Assembly (NCBI GenBank): GCA_037043235.1
Contig: JAWRVZ010000088.1
Location: 2,721,001-2,785,000, forward strand
Direction: 5' to 3'
Length of the DNA: 64,000 nucleotides
Source of the DNA: Rhodeus uyekii
Taxonomy: Eukaryota > Chordata > Actinopteri > Cypriniformes > Acheilognathidae
Position numbers and translations under genes: made by a program. This document shows, one piece after another, positions 44,501 through 59,911 of this stretch. The notes beneath the pieces are model-generated. The model saw only the letters and a list, made by a program, of their open reading frames with translations. It was not told the DNA's origin and did not search any database. Positions within the stretch are counted from its first letter, which is position 1, and every line of letters begins with the position of its first letter.

Positions 44501-47500
44501 GATGTCTAAAACATTCCAAATGCTTAAAAAGGTGTGCAACAATGTTTTATTTAGCTACAAGCTGGCAAACAGCACTATAGTTCACAGTGATGACCTCTGT
44601 CAAAGAGATTGTAAACGGTACAGAATTGAGCTGGGTTTTACAGAGGTAAGTGCAGCTCTTGAGAAAGAACACACTTCCCAGACCGTCATTTTACCTTTTT
44701 ATGAGACAGTCGTTGATCTGATGTCAGCGAAGTGTATTATAAATGAACTAACCGGTGGAGTTGATGCAGGACACTCCGTCTGGGGCCAGTGTGAGTTCTT
44801 CATCGCAGTAACACACCATGCCCTCAGAGGTCTCGTGGCAATCTCCTGACTCACAATGACTGCAGTTCTGCACTGGGTTGATAATAACTTCACCATCACC
44901 TTCCATGCCTGGAAACAACATTACCGTGCACTTATGAGATGATGAGGTCTAGTACTACAGCTCGTGGCTTATAATCAGAGAGTTGTTGCTTTGATCCCCA
45001 CAGGGATGAGCTATCAGCATTGAGCCCTTGAGCAAGACACCTTGATCCAGAGGTCTCCAGGGATGCTGTCCCTGAAATAAGGGTCCTTTACTATAAAGCA
45101 CTTTCTTTAGATAGGAGCAACTGCTAACTGACTTAGTTAAAAGTGCAATATGTAACTTTTGGCCGTCTAGAAGTTAAAAACAAAATGCTATGCATTTTGT
45201 GGGAAAAAAAATGGTTTGGTTCTGCGCAACTGTGCAGATGAATATGGTTATCCTTCTGTTCATAAATCAATCCCTACTCGACTTAAAAGACTAGTTTAAA
45301 TGGAAAGGATCCCAAGCTTTACCCATTCATAAACATTTAATACAATTCCAGTAACAACAACCGTAATGAAATGAGCCTTCATAATAATAGATAATGCTCT
45401 AGAGAGATACACACGGCAAGTTACCTGTTCAATAAAACACCTTACTCACGTAAGATGTGAAACACCATCTCTGTGCAACTTTTACAATATTTCCAATCAC
45501 TCGGTTCCCACCATCTCAGAAAATCCAAGCCAATGTTGATTCTTGTTTTATTACAAGCTATGTTGTGTTCTCTTTGTTCAGGGTTTGTTTAAAACAGGTG
45601 CTTCCAAAGGAGTTTGGAGATTTTGCTTGTTGTGATGACTAACCTTGTCACTCCCACACCAGACAAAGTATCCGTAGCAACTTTTTTCTATTCACAGATA
45701 TGATGAGGCACACACAAGCGACTGGCATATGCATTCAATTTCCCACTAAGACAATCAGGTCTAAAATATAAACACTTACACATATGATAGGCTTATACAT
45801 GATAGGTTATACATTTCTGATAGGCTTACTTTAAAAATCACGTTTTGGAAGAAAGATGGATGGTGCTGATTTTGAGCAAAAAGTTACATAGTGTGCTTTT
45901 CAAGGTGTCATATCGGACTCTTGGTAATAATAATAGTAATAACAACAACAATAAAACATAACACTAATAATAATAATATTAGTGGGGTTTGAATCATGGT
46001 TCTGAATCAAAACTACTTCAGAGCATTCACTGCTCATGGATCAACATCAATGGAATGTATCAAATCATTTTCTCTTCCACGTAATAAGACCGTTTTAAAA
46101 TAAATAAAATGCTGTGTTTTTACAAAAGATTGAAGCAAACATGAGAAATGTTGTACTAACTCTTTGGGAAAGAAGCAAACTTTTAGATGGCCCAATCCTA
46201 CTTCCAGTACAGGAGATGCTTTTCATCACTTGCAGTCCACATGGAGTTAAGGTACTTGCTCTAAGGCACAATGGTGCCTCAGAGGGACTGCAATCTCAGA
46301 AACCATAAGGAATTTGGGTCACCCAAACTTTAGGTACAAACTTAAACTGCATGATATGCCACTATTAGTTCACAATCATTCTGATGTCTATTTTCCAAGA
46401 GGTTTGCTAGTTCAACAAAAATTGATTGGTAACACTTTACAATCAATTAACTACGTTAGATAACAAAAACACTTCATCCACTCAACTCTTGACTACTTTT
46501 TCCTTGAGTAGTGGAATCGGAGAGTTTATCATCCTCCAATGTTGTATGACAGTACAACCTTACATAGTTTACAGTACATAGTATAGTGCATAGAATGCCA
46601 CTTGGAGCGCAACTAAAGACTTGTGTCACCTTTGAGTGGCTCCAGGTACATCTCGCCATCAGGACTTATGAAAGATGTTCCATCATCTCCATCTTTTCTG
46701 GGATCATTGTCATGCCAGGCACTGCCCCCTATAGCCATGGAGGAGAGAAGAATTCATAAAATGAAACAAAACTCTAGATGTAAAGAAAAACTATGAAGAA
46801 ATAATGAGAAAATCAAGGCTGACATTTAGTCTAACCTCTGTATCCTCCACCTCCTCCACCAGCGGTGCAGGCTCCCCCACCACCTCCAAAACCTCCTCGA
46901 GTTTTCCAGCCTATGAATTGACAGGGATCACCACCCTGACCTCCCAAAATGAGTGGTCTACCACCCTGAGGAACAGGGGCACTGTCATTCCAGCCTCCAC
47001 CACCCCCTGAAATACACACATCATAAAAAACTGATAAAGACACTTGCACCCCATCTCACTTTCTCTTTTTGGCTAATTAATTTCACAACAGGTGACTTCT
47101 TTTGCACCTCCAACAGATTTAAGAATGCAGAGTGGCATAAAGACGTCTCTTGAGAACATTTCTCCAGTCTCCTATGAGCATCCCTGTACTTCTAAAGCAG
47201 GTCAGTGCTGTTGCTTAGCATTAAAATGCTCAAATAAAAATGTGGCAAATTATTTCATGCGTCAAAGCTGTCCCATTTTGTTAACTCTCTCATGGTTTCT
47301 TAGCAGCACATGCTTTCTTGAGGAAAAAAAAATCAGCATATCAGTCAGAATATAGAAAGATTTTTTTTGTGACAACGTCAAACAGGGAGGGAGGAAGGGA
47401 GGGAAGGACGGATGAATGGATGGATGGGTGGATGGATGAATGGATCATTGAAAGGCCAACATTTATACAAGATAACACACTATCATATAATGTTTGCAGA

Positions 47501-50500
47501 CTATATAAAATATAATGCACAACACATCTCCATAAATCAGTTACTAGCACTATATATAGAGAAAGACTATGGAGTAGATGAACGTTTTATCTAAATCTGC
47601 AGGGCAGAAAAAGATATGTGATGTGGCCTAGCACTAATAAAAAATAATCATCCAATCTGAAGTGTTGATGTACGGTGGGTAGAAAGACACATTAGAAAAT
47701 GTACAATAATAAGGAAGATGAATACAGCAACTGATTCAAACCAATGTTTTGGAGTATAGAGAGTACTCTATACCTCAATAGATTAATATAGATCAAACAT
47801 TGTACAAGTGTACAATCTGAGTTCTTTATGTAATGCAGCAATGTTATGATGGAAACATACCAAAAATAATTGGGAGAGAAAGTTTTGTACTTTTTTCTCT
47901 GACCCCAGCGGCAGTAAATAGAGCACAGTAGGGGATCTAGAAAAGAGCACCACCGACAGAAGCCATACTGAGCTCTCTGCAGGACACAACCAGAGCACCC
48001 ACAACACAACACTGATACACAGACACACGTGTGCCTTCAATTACTTAGCCTTGAAAGCAGGGCACATACGCTCTTACTGTAGTGATGTTATCACCTTCCA
48101 ATCGGGCTGGTGAAAAAAGCTCAAGAATATCCAAGACCCAGAATTCTAAAACTAATTTGCAGGATGAATCTCTGTCAGCAACAGCTATAGGGAATTTGAA
48201 GAAACTATCACAAAAAAATCATATTCTATCTCAGACTGGATTAGGGACTATTTTGAAACCCAGGTAGAAAAGAAAATTAGTACGTCCACGTCCAAGAAAG
48301 AAAAAATAATCTTGGGGTATTGTTTTTTTGGGGGATGTTCATAAGCAATCCCTATATCCACTTAATGAAAATCATACACATGAAGCTAAATAAATATACA
48401 AGTAAAAGATGTTTGCTCTATGTGCAATATTTTCTGCTTCATTACCACTGCTTCTACTGTTTATCAGAAGCAGGCCAAACATCAGACTATAGACTTCAAT
48501 AACAGCATGCTATAATTAGTCTAAATATTTTACTGTGTGAGAAAGAAAATCTGTAATTCATTATAAAACTTTGAGAGTCACATCAAGGTTACCTGCAGTG
48601 CCTGATTTTCCATTGCGGCCTTGGATGCTGGGATTCCTGTCCATTACTTCCTCTGGAGTTTCTGATTGGCTGCTGTAACCACGGCCTCCTCCTCCAGCTG
48701 CAATGAGTAGTGGAATATGGACTCCATTCATCACCTGTAACCAGTGGAAACATGAAGTGTGACACTAGTTTTTAACAGGGTAACACTACATATTGTCTCT
48801 ACAAAAATAACTTTTCCTAAATGAAATGGAACATGTTATGGATATGCATCAATACACAACATAGAAAATACAAATAACCGTAGAAATAATCATTTTAATG
48901 TAAAGTGCAATTTAAATAGAGCTGGAAATAGGGAGGTGTGGATGTCTCAGGAGGGATCGAGTTCAGGCAGTTAATTTCAATACATCCCCAATTAAGCTCC
49001 TCCAGTGAATCTCCCCCAACCATTTCCACAACAGCTAATATCAAGTACTCTTTTGAGCATAAATATGATACACAAATACTGTTTGAAACAGTAAATAACT
49101 TATTTCTCAATTGGTTTTTATATCATTAATCACTGAGTAATTAGAACAGAAATGTACCAGAAAATAGAAGTTTGCACACATTTCGTGGACTAAACTTAAA
49201 TTTACAATAAAAAAAACAACATATATTTAATTAACTGATATAATGTTAATATAGAAACTTAATTACATACTGAAATCTGTATTTTACTTTTATAATAGAC
49301 AGACAACCACAAAAAGCTGATAATGAGAACGCCACCTGTAGAATCAAAGCTCATAATAAAAAGCTTTTCCATAAGCTAAAATAAATATTAATATATAACA
49401 GGTGCAGAGTGTCATGTTTATTACTACTAATAATAATAATAACAACAAAAAAATTACATAATGATAAATTAATGCAATAAACATTAAGTAACATATATTA
49501 AATGTCCCATTAGATTACAGTGTAAGTAAACGTGCCATTAACAGGTTTTGGTAACACTTTATTTTATAGTGTCCTTGTTACACATTTTACATGTAGTTAC
49601 AATACTTCTAACCATAAATTATGCATAATTACATGCAACTATCCCAAAAAAACAAACTCTAATTCTATGCCTCAGCCTATATAACATGTAGTACATGTAT
49701 TACTCACCCGCATATGTTTCAAACCTGTCAGACTTTCGTTCATCTTCGGAACACAAACAAAGATATTTTTGATGAAATCTGAGAGCTTTCTGTCCCTCCA
49801 CTAACAGCTACCCAAATACCTCTTTGATGCTTCAAAATGTTCATAAAGAGATTTTAAAACTAATCCATTTGAATTGAATTGCTTAGTAAAAAAATTCTGA
49901 AGGAGACACGATCATATTATATGTTGAACAAATTAACAAATAGATTTTAGGATTTTATTCACATTTAAACAATCAGAAAACATAAACAGAGGTTCAAACT
50001 AACCTGCTTGACGCATGAGAACAAATCTCATTGGTTCTTACAGAAACTCAAGCATGCTGCATAACACATGAGAATAAATCTCATTGTTTCTTTTTCCAAA
50101 GCTGAAATGTGATGAGTAACATAAGAATGAGCCTCACTGGTTCTAACAGAAGCTCAAACGTGTTAACTAACAAGAGAATGAATCTAACTGGTTCTTGCAG
50201 AATTTCGAACTGGCGTAACATAAGAATGAATATCATTGGTTCTTGCAGAAGCTCAGATGTGCTGCGTAAGACAAGAATGAAACTCATTGGTTCTTCATTT
50301 GTGCTCCGAAGAGTCTTATGAGTTTAGAATAACATGAAGGTGAGGAAATAAAAACAGAATTTCAAGTTTGGATGAACTATCCCTCTTACAATTCTCAGTA
50401 CTTTAAATTATAATTACACTGTAACAAGGACACCTATATTACAGTGCGTTTTAAAAACAATCAATAGATGTGTACATATATTGATGTACAAACACTACAA

Positions 50501-53439
50501 TTTAAAATACAGTAATGTGAAAAGTGTTTGCCCCTTCCTTATTTCCTGAACCACAGTGAGAGCCATTATCCACAAATGGCAAAAACATGGAACAGTGGTG
50601 ATCATTTCCAGGAGTGGCCAACCAACCAAAACTATACCAATTAAATTTTATAAAGGGTCACCTTGAAGACGTAGGTGCCCCCCCCTCCTCCGCCACCCCC
50701 TCCTTTGAGCTGGGTCTTGTTGAAAGATGGTCCTTGTTGTTCTTTGCAGATCCGGTCCATAGTAGGCACCATCTACCAAAAACAAAACAAAACAAATTAG
50801 ATAATTTTATGCTTTATAAGATGATAATCATACTATTTTTTTTTTCTGAATGGAACACAGAGACATACAGTACTGATAGAAAGGATTACTCACATTAGGG
50901 CAAGCGTCCTCTCCTTCCTGACCCACTAGAATATACACTAGCTCATCCTTCTGTAACAGGAAGTCTCCGGTCATGTACACCCCATGTGACTTGTGTACAG
51001 CCAGGACGCTGCGTCCACCAGCTGCTCCATACGCTGTGATCCTAAACCCAAGACAAATAAGTCATTTAGCAGACACTTTCTTCCAAAGCGGGCAATTCTC
51101 CTGGAGTGACCTGGGGTTAAGTGCTTTCCTCAAGGGCACAATGGCGATTGCTCTTGAGTCACTTCACAGAGATCAAACCGGCAACCTTCTAATTACAAGC
51201 CCTAACTTTTAGCAACTTCACCAGGGATGACACGGAAGCTCAGTGCCTAATATAGTGTGCTGCCCTACTGCTTACATAATCAGTATTCCTAACTAATGTG
51301 AAACCTCATGAAGATACTGGAACACTCTACACAAGCAGTACTTCATGTAGTGCAGTTCCATTAGATTGTAATAGCATGTTTCAAAACTAACTCTTACACT
51401 TATATTCATTAAAACTAAATAAGACATCAATATTGGGTGGAATAGTACATTTAATGACTGTGAGAATAAGAGAAAAGTACATTATCAACTACACTTTACA
51501 CTAACTACACAATTAATCGTTAAAAAAATTGCAATCTCGATTCAAACACCCACGTAATCTCATTCCTAAATGACAGCTATTAGTCTTTGTCTCTTAAACC
51601 TTTGACAAAATCACACCGGATCTTTCAAATCTGCATTTGCTTGACTGCTAATATGCCATCCATGCATGGCTTGTGTGCTTTGTCTTTTTTTCTCTCTCCC
51701 ACTTATGCCATTTAAAGTATTCTTAAATCAAACAACTTTGGTGAGTCGGATCAGTGAACAAACACGGTGATTCATGTCGTCTCCTGTTACTGTCTCTTGC
51801 ACGGCCTGCCACATGTATAGCGTAGCCTTGTCTGTCAGAAGAGAGGGTTTCACATGTGATAAATGCAGGGAGATATTTAAGGTAACGGAGATTTCAGAAT
51901 CAGAGACACAGATCCAGACTTTAATTGAGGATAGTAAAAAGTAAGAATTAGATATTGCTTTGGATGCAACTAGCTTAGCGAACCCAGTATATGTTATCAG
52001 TCTGTTTGTAGAGCCCCTGCAGCATGGCAACAAAACATCTCTGTTTCATTTCAATTTGAACGTCAAACAGGTTCTCCACACTCAATGACACACCCACAGA
52101 GAATCCTGTTGAAAGTTCCCTAGTTATTGCCAATTCTATTACGCAGATCGGCAAAATAGAGACACTAGCCACCCTAGTCACATGTTTGCAGGGACTCGGG
52201 GTGCCTGACATCAAAGCAAATTTAAAAGTGCTGGCGAATGCCAATAGCAAATTCTCTAAGACTATAATTCATGCCGGAGATCACTAAAATTAACATTAAA
52301 GAGGTGTGTCACAAGTATGACAAGACACTGTAATATGCTCTGGCCCCCTTCCTTTTGGCCAGAGTGATGAGTTAATTAGCAAGTGTTGTCAGAATCATGT
52401 AGAGTTCATAGATGATTTACAGAACAAAATGTTTCTGGAGAGACCTGACCTCTTGAAAAGAGGTGAGGTGGTACTGCTCCTCTATTTAGTAATATGACAC
52501 ACAGTGTTAGATTGAAACCTTGTGTTTTGTGCATAGATGTATGTATATATCTATCTATCTATCTATCTATGTATTTATTCTTTATGAAAACACCATGGAC
52601 TTTTGCACTTTGGTATGTTCTGTGGTTGTGTTTCCTGCTCTCCTTTGGCTCTTCCCATTATCCACACTGAAAGGAAGCCTGATTCCTCTTCAGCTGCACC
52701 TGCTTACCAACCAGAAGGAAAGCATTATAAAAGCAGAGCAGAACACTCAGCAAGTTGAGAATGCTTCTCCAGAGTGTGGTTGGTGCTGGGCTCAGTTCAG
52801 CCTATAGAAATTGTGTTCTTAGAAATATATGATTGTTGGCCTCTTCCATGTGAAGCATTGTGCTTTACTGTCTCTAAAATGCCTCAGTCTAAAGTGTAAT
52901 TGTCTTGTTAGCTGTTCTTGAATACTAAATACTGAAGTGTATCTTTGCTGCACTGAGTTGCACCAAAACCAGGTTCAACTCTAACACTGTGTGTCATACT
53001 ACTAAATAGAGGACCAGAACCACTCCAGGAGTACCACACCACCTCTTTTCAACAGGTCAACCTGCAGCTTGCTATTTTTATGTTACCTTGTTTGTTTTCA
53101 AAAGCTTCACCACGTAGGTGACTTTTCGCCCAATGTTTTTCATGGATGAAAAAGCATCACCTGTAGCTCAACCTGGCAAAGACAGAGCTTAACATCTCTG
53201 CCAATACGATTCTATAACATGATTTCACCTTCCAGATTGGCTCCTCAAAGAGTAACCCATTATGGTCCACCAGAAGTCTTGTAGTAATCTTTAAATACCA
53301 AAATGACGTTCAAAGATCATTTTGCAAAGACCGCTCGATCATGTAGGTTTGCACTCGCCTTCAACCGGAATGTTGAATCCCTGTCAATGTTCAAAAGACA
53401 GCTGAAAATGATCATCTCCTCCATGAGCACCTAGCATCA

Positions 53440-53509
<70 letters not shown>

Positions 53510-56500
53510 TAAAAACTTTCCCTTCCTTGCTTTAACTTTACTTTAGTCCCTCCATTCTCCAGGTTTATACTGCTTCCAGCAATGTTCAAAACTTTGTATT
53601 GTGAAATTATCTTCTCCTTAATCATACTCTAAACTTATTTTATGTTCTTCTGGGCCCCAGATCACAACTGGGCCTATGGGGCAGATAGATAAATAGATAA
53701 ATATCTATTTATCCATCCATCCATTCATCCAGGCCCCAATCACAAAGCAGACAAACTGGATATACTGATTATCTGTTAGCACTTTCACGTGACAGAAATC
53801 ATATAAATTCCAAGATACGGAGACTCTTTCAACTATATATCATCATATAGAGACTGTGTCTGTTCCCCGAATTTGTAAATACAAAAAACTCCAAAACCCA
53901 TTTAAAGGTAACAATTTAATTGCTGTTCAACAAATAAAAAGAGATATAATGTAGATGAACAAATAATAAAGCTTGGGTCGCTGAATATTTAGTCAAAAAA
54001 TAGATGTGTAGATGTGCGGTATCTGACATAAACCTGGCTAAAACCAGACAATAAAATTACTTTAAAGGAGTTACTGTAATATACAAATATCTTCAATATA
54101 TCTCAGAGGTCTAGTTTCAAATATAACTATTTTGAAGTGATGTGGCTTCATGTAAGGCTTAAGTGATTCATTCTGCTTGATATTTGTGCTTGCTACTGTA
54201 TAAAGGCCCCCAGATCAATCTTTAGATCTAATATTGTCACATAGAATCACTGTTAAAATTCTGCCATTCAAATTCTGCAGCAGAGCAAGGACATCTCAGA
54301 TCATTATCTAGGCACATTTATGCTCCATTCAGCCGTGTCTGCAAAAACAACTCTCTGTAACAAATATAGTAAAACCTTCACTTCTACTGCTATAGATAAC
54401 TTTATAAATAATTTTCCTGATCAGTTCCATTTCCTCAGGAACCCAGAGCCTAGAAGAGCCTAATTGTTCATTATCTCTTTTCCAGGACTTTAGACACAGT
54501 AACTGGTAAACTAGAGTTGTTTTTTGCATTTCATGGAAAGACAATCCTATTGCATACAGCAAGGTCTTAAAACTGCTTGATCTGTTTACTCTAAATGAAT
54601 ACAACTCTAAGGATTTATCTGATAGAGTGGCCAAATTAATGAGAAATAATGCTTCAACCCTAGACATTTCCAATCAGAACAGCAGTAGTGACTTTATGAA
54701 CTTCTTTACTCACACAATTGATAACATTAATGCCAGAGAATGCCAGAGGTCATAGATACTTTTCATCATTAGGAAACGTGCTGAAAACTTTTAAGCTGGC
54801 TATTGTTAACCGCTTATTAAAAGGAAATAGGAACTTGATCCTACAGCATTAGTCAATTACAGACCAATCTCGAATCTACCGTTTCTGTTAAGGATACTAG
54901 AAAACGTGTTGTCCTCACAACCATGTTCCTTTTCTTGAAATAAATGGTAACTATGAGGATTTCCAGTCAGGATTTAGACCATATCATAGTACTGAGACTG
55001 CTCTCATTAGAGTTTAGAAATGATTTGCTCTTATCATCTGATCATGGTTGTATCTCTCTATGAGTGTTTCTGGATCTTAGTGCTGCATTACTATCGACCA
55101 TAATTTTATTTTTGAATAGACTGTATTTTTCTATAAAACTTGAATAAGACTTTTTGAATAAAATTATGTTGGCATTAATGGAATTGGTGTGGTTCAAATC
55201 ATACTTATCTGACCATTTTCAGTTTGTAGCTGTCACAGTCTGCTCACGCTCCTCCTGTTTGTCCCTCCTGTGTTGCCGTAGTTGTCTTATTAGTTTATTA
55301 CCCTGTTAATTATGCCAGCTGTTTGTAATCTGTATTTAAACACCCATGTTTCTCTTGTCGGTAATTGTAATGTTCCATGGTCGTTGCATGTGTGTGGATG
55401 TACTTCCATGGGTTCTCTGAGTTTGCACCATCGAGTACCTTTTGCGTTTATATTTAAAGTGTTTTCTGTTAATAAAAGTAAGAGTGTTCTGCAGAGCTGC
55501 CGCCTCATTCCTCTCCGCATCGCACACCGCAATCCTGGTGCTGACAGTAGCAGTAAAAAAAGAGGTGTCATATCAATCACAAGTTTAGCATGGAGTTCCT
55601 CGAGGCTCCGTACTAGCTCTCTCTACATGCTACCATAGGAAGATATATATAGGAAGCATAGTATTAGCTTCCATTGTGACACGGATGATACTTGGCTCTA
55701 TATTTCTTTGTGCCTCTGCGAAACCTACCAATTCAAAAATTGCATAGCTGATTTTTAATGAGATTCTATTTATTGGACCAATAAACTCTTCACATAATAA
55801 CCCAGAATGTTGACTAACACTTGATGGCTGCTCTCTCAAGTCAAACTTGGGTGTGCTCTTTAATACCAATATTTAATTTGAAAGTCACAATTCTAGCATC
55901 AGTAAAGCTGGATTTTTCCATCAAAGAAACAAATCTATTGACATATGCTCTCAGTGCCAAATGTGTAAAAGTTAGTTCATGTGTTCATGAGCTCAAGGCT
56001 AGACTATTGTAACGCTCTACTGGGTGGTTGCCCTACAGGCTTAATAAACAAACCCCATCTTGTCCAAAACACAACAGATAGAGTTCTTAATAGAACCAGG
56101 AAATATGAGCATATTAGCCCAGTTCTGTTAATACTGAAATTGGCTCCCTCAAACATTGTGTAAATTTTAAAATAATCATTTTAAACACACTGCAGCAGTT
56201 AACATTTTGTCAGAACCTCTAGAAATGATGAATCATGCACTATAAAAATGTATATATTTTTTTACATCCCTCCACAACCAATCCTTTAAATTGAACAATA
56301 TCCAGAACAGAACAAGACTGAAAAATTTAAGTATAAAAAAACATTGTTTTATATCATAAATATAATTCTTCGTGCTATTATTCAACGGCAAGCCTTAAAT
56401 AATGTATTTGAATTGAAACTGAAACTTCCAAAACTTTGGAATCTAAGGTATTCCTAATAATAATAATAATAATTCCGGATAATATGAAGTATGTAATGAA

Positions 56501-59500
56501 ATAGATTTGTAGTCTCTGGCTGCTATATAGTCTACACTGGGGAAAAAAACAGTATTTGACGAGAGAATGAATGAACAGCAGAAAGTTCCCAGATGATCTT
56601 CTTCCTGCAAGGTTCTGAAGTGTGCATGCAATGGACGCTTTACTATCCCATGCCGCCACGTGTGAGGATTTATGAACGGCAGTGAAGCGCCAGAACTGAA
56701 GCTGGCAGCTCGCATGACAATGACAATGTGGTGAATGTAGCACATCCAGATTGCGTTCATATAACACGCATTCACACTATACAGAATGCACTTTTCAGCG
56801 TCGTGAAGTAATTACTTATTCAAAACAAGTACCTACTCAAGAGAGTATGCAATTTCGTATTCGTCCTTTTGCGTCAGGAGCAAATGTTGTCTAGGTAGGC
56901 AGTTAGCTTTGAAAAGCAGCAAAAAAAAAAAAAAAAAAAAAACTATTTTCTTTACAGACTTTGCCAAGTTAATGTCATTATCAGTCTGGGTACTACCTCA
57001 GCAGTGCAGCTGATGACTTTGGAAATGTGTTTTCTCATTCCTCATTGCTCCACAGACAACAATTACCCGAATGACCTGACGGGCCTGATAACAGGCAGCA
57101 ATTGTGCTGAAGAAGAATGTCTTCCCATTTCATGATTGAAAAAGTAAATGCTAAACTACTGAAAGAGGATATTTTGACTTGAGGTGGACATTGTTTGTGT
57201 TTGTGTGTATACGTGCGTGTGTGAGTACCTGTATTTCCTTGTCTCTGGGACGCGCCACATCTGGATGCCCTTGAATGGTCCCTTAGTGCCCACAGTGACA
57301 TTGACATTGGTGTTGCGGTAAGAGTTACTGCACTGTGTTGGCGTAGGACCGTCTTGTCCTGTCGCTCCACAGGTGTGGAATATCCACTTGACAGCTGCAA
57401 GCACACACAAATGCCCACAGATATAACAAAGGTAGTTATTTAAGCAAAATAAGTCTATACTGTTTTAGGAGGTGAAAATTGAAAGATAAGCTATGTGATG
57501 TGATGTGTTTGGCTGAATAGGCTGTCAAAAACTTTTGTTTTGTTTTGGAAACCTGTGGACAGTTCACTGTCGGCCTTCCCACATCATACACAGTATACTC
57601 ACTTTTGGCTCTCACACACACCACACACACACAGATTCTAAAGATTAAAGTGTATTATGAATGTTGCGCCACATTTCATGTTTCTGACAGTTTTATCACC
57701 TTTTGTCAGGAGTTACAGCAGAGACAGAAGTCTGATTCGCGTCATCTTCATGTGATATTTATTGTCTTTGTTTATGGAACTTTTAACTGCACGTATATTC
57801 AAGTTTAAGTTAAAATTGACCTCCGAAGCACATTTAAAATCAGCCGCATGCTGTGCTACAATAATATGTGCTGTGCTACAATGTGTGCCATCAGGCACAC
57901 AAAAAAAGAACACCACAGAGAGCTGGAAACAACATAAAGATTGACAAACCTATGTACTAAAAGCCAAAAAAACAGGATTTGAACTCAGATAAGGTAGACG
58001 CCAATTCACTTCTAAGAGGCTGCGGTCTGTAGAGTCTTTGTTTAGCATGTCCTCCTCCCACGTCAGAGACGCCGGGTCGAGTAAGACCTTTTACACAAGG
58101 ACGGTTTTTTATTCCAATGTGATTTTGTTTCCGCATTTTAATTTTTTTATTAATTGGTGTTCTACAGCAACAAGTATCTGGTGTATAGACTGTGAAAAAG
58201 AAGTACCATGACATACTTTTGAAGTATACTTATACTTTAAAAGAATATAAATATGCATGAACATAATATACATTTTTGTAAACTTAACCACGTTAATTGC
58301 AATTAAATAACACTTTTATAACTGTTTAAATGTATATTAAATTAAAGTATTTTAACTTTAAAAGTAATCTTTTGACCAATTTAAGTAGGATTTAAGTAAC
58401 ATTTCCATATGTTATTTTATTATTAATTCTGTTGTCTCTGAAAAATGTACTGACAAGAATTTATAGTAAACTAAAGTGTACGTTGATGTAATGATCTATT
58501 GAAACTTGTATAGCATATGTTTACATATATTTGTAATTACAGATTTATATTTCAAATACATTTGAAATTTTATTAAAAATATATTAACTTGAAATGTACT
58601 CTATATCAAATCAAATATATTACATTTATGACTATAAGTATTTTTCATGTGCTTTGTTAGTTAGCACATCAAAATAAGTGTCATGAGCATAAAAGATTAT
58701 CAAAACAATGTATTCTAATGTATCAAATAAAAATTTAAATGTAATAATAACTAAAAAAATACTTTTCAGAACTGTAGTGTCTATAGACACAGTCGAATAT
58801 TATATTGCATTATTGGCAAGTACAGTTTTATACTTATGAGATTTGAAGTACAGTTAAGTGCACCAATCGAATGGCCTGATATGAAAGGGCGGCCAATCCA
58901 GTTTTGACACAAGTGCTATCAAGTCTCTCAGATTGGCAAAAATAGGATGCATAAATTAGTTAGATTCTGGAGTACCAGTCGCATTTGACATTTTGGGTAA
59001 GTAAACACCCAAATACTTCCAAAACCGAAATGTGCTGATCCTAATGCTCCTCTTTCCATGCAATCATGTTGTTCATGTTGTTCCAAGTCTGCAAATAAAA
59101 CATCTGAATAAATCTGAATTAAAGTTTAGCTCCTTTCCTGGAACCTATAGAGATCTGTAATTGGATCTGAAGTGAAAGAAAGCTTTAGAGGTTAAGTGCT
59201 GGACAAAATATCACCAATTATGGTCTTATACAACTTCCTTTATTACAGATCTTGAAGGTTTGATTGGTGGAAATGGCTGAGTCATCGGAAGCTGAACGGT
59301 GGCACTCAGTGCATCATGAGGTTAGCGGCCCGTCGCTTTTTTTTCTCATCAGAGGAAGCAATCACGCAGACAAAGTCGGAGGAAGTAATCAAGGAGACAA
59401 AGGCCAAGGGAGCTGATCTGACAGAAGAACATGCTCCCTCTCTCTGCAGAGCTGGAGATTTGAGTCAGCGTAAAGCAAACTCCCCCATTCGACTGGGCTA

Positions 59501-59867
59501 TACTTGCCAAAATTATGCCATGGTGGAAAAGGAAGAAATCAATAGTGGAGGATGGAGTGGGAGAGGGCAGGAGAAGGAAAAATTAGAGGTAGCAAGAAAA
59601 TTCCAAAAGTTTTTCAAAGCTATATCAATTATCCATGACTGAATCAAGGGAAGATTGATGTGCAACTGGGTTTTCCTTTGAGTTGAAAGAAAACTACGGT
59701 CAGGAATAAAACTCCACAAAGCTTTACTATAGTGCAAGTGTTTGTGTTTAATTATTAACTGTCCTGAGCAGTTGGGGTTTTCAAAACAGTTTAAAGCTAG
59801 GTGGATGTGTGGTAAAAATATATTAAGATACACTTATTTTTCCTGGAAATGCAATGGAAAAACATCA

Positions 59868-59911
<44 letters not shown>

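Noticed and set aside
50013..50312. CRISPR-like array of spaced repeats
   Set aside because: Units are directly adjacent, diverged, without spacers, and the host is a vertebrate; it is a minisatellite.
59316..59642. 108-codon + strand frame, Lys- and Glu-rich
   Set aside because: No domain, no splice or poly(A) context, and it lies inside an ALK intron; frames of this length occur by chance.
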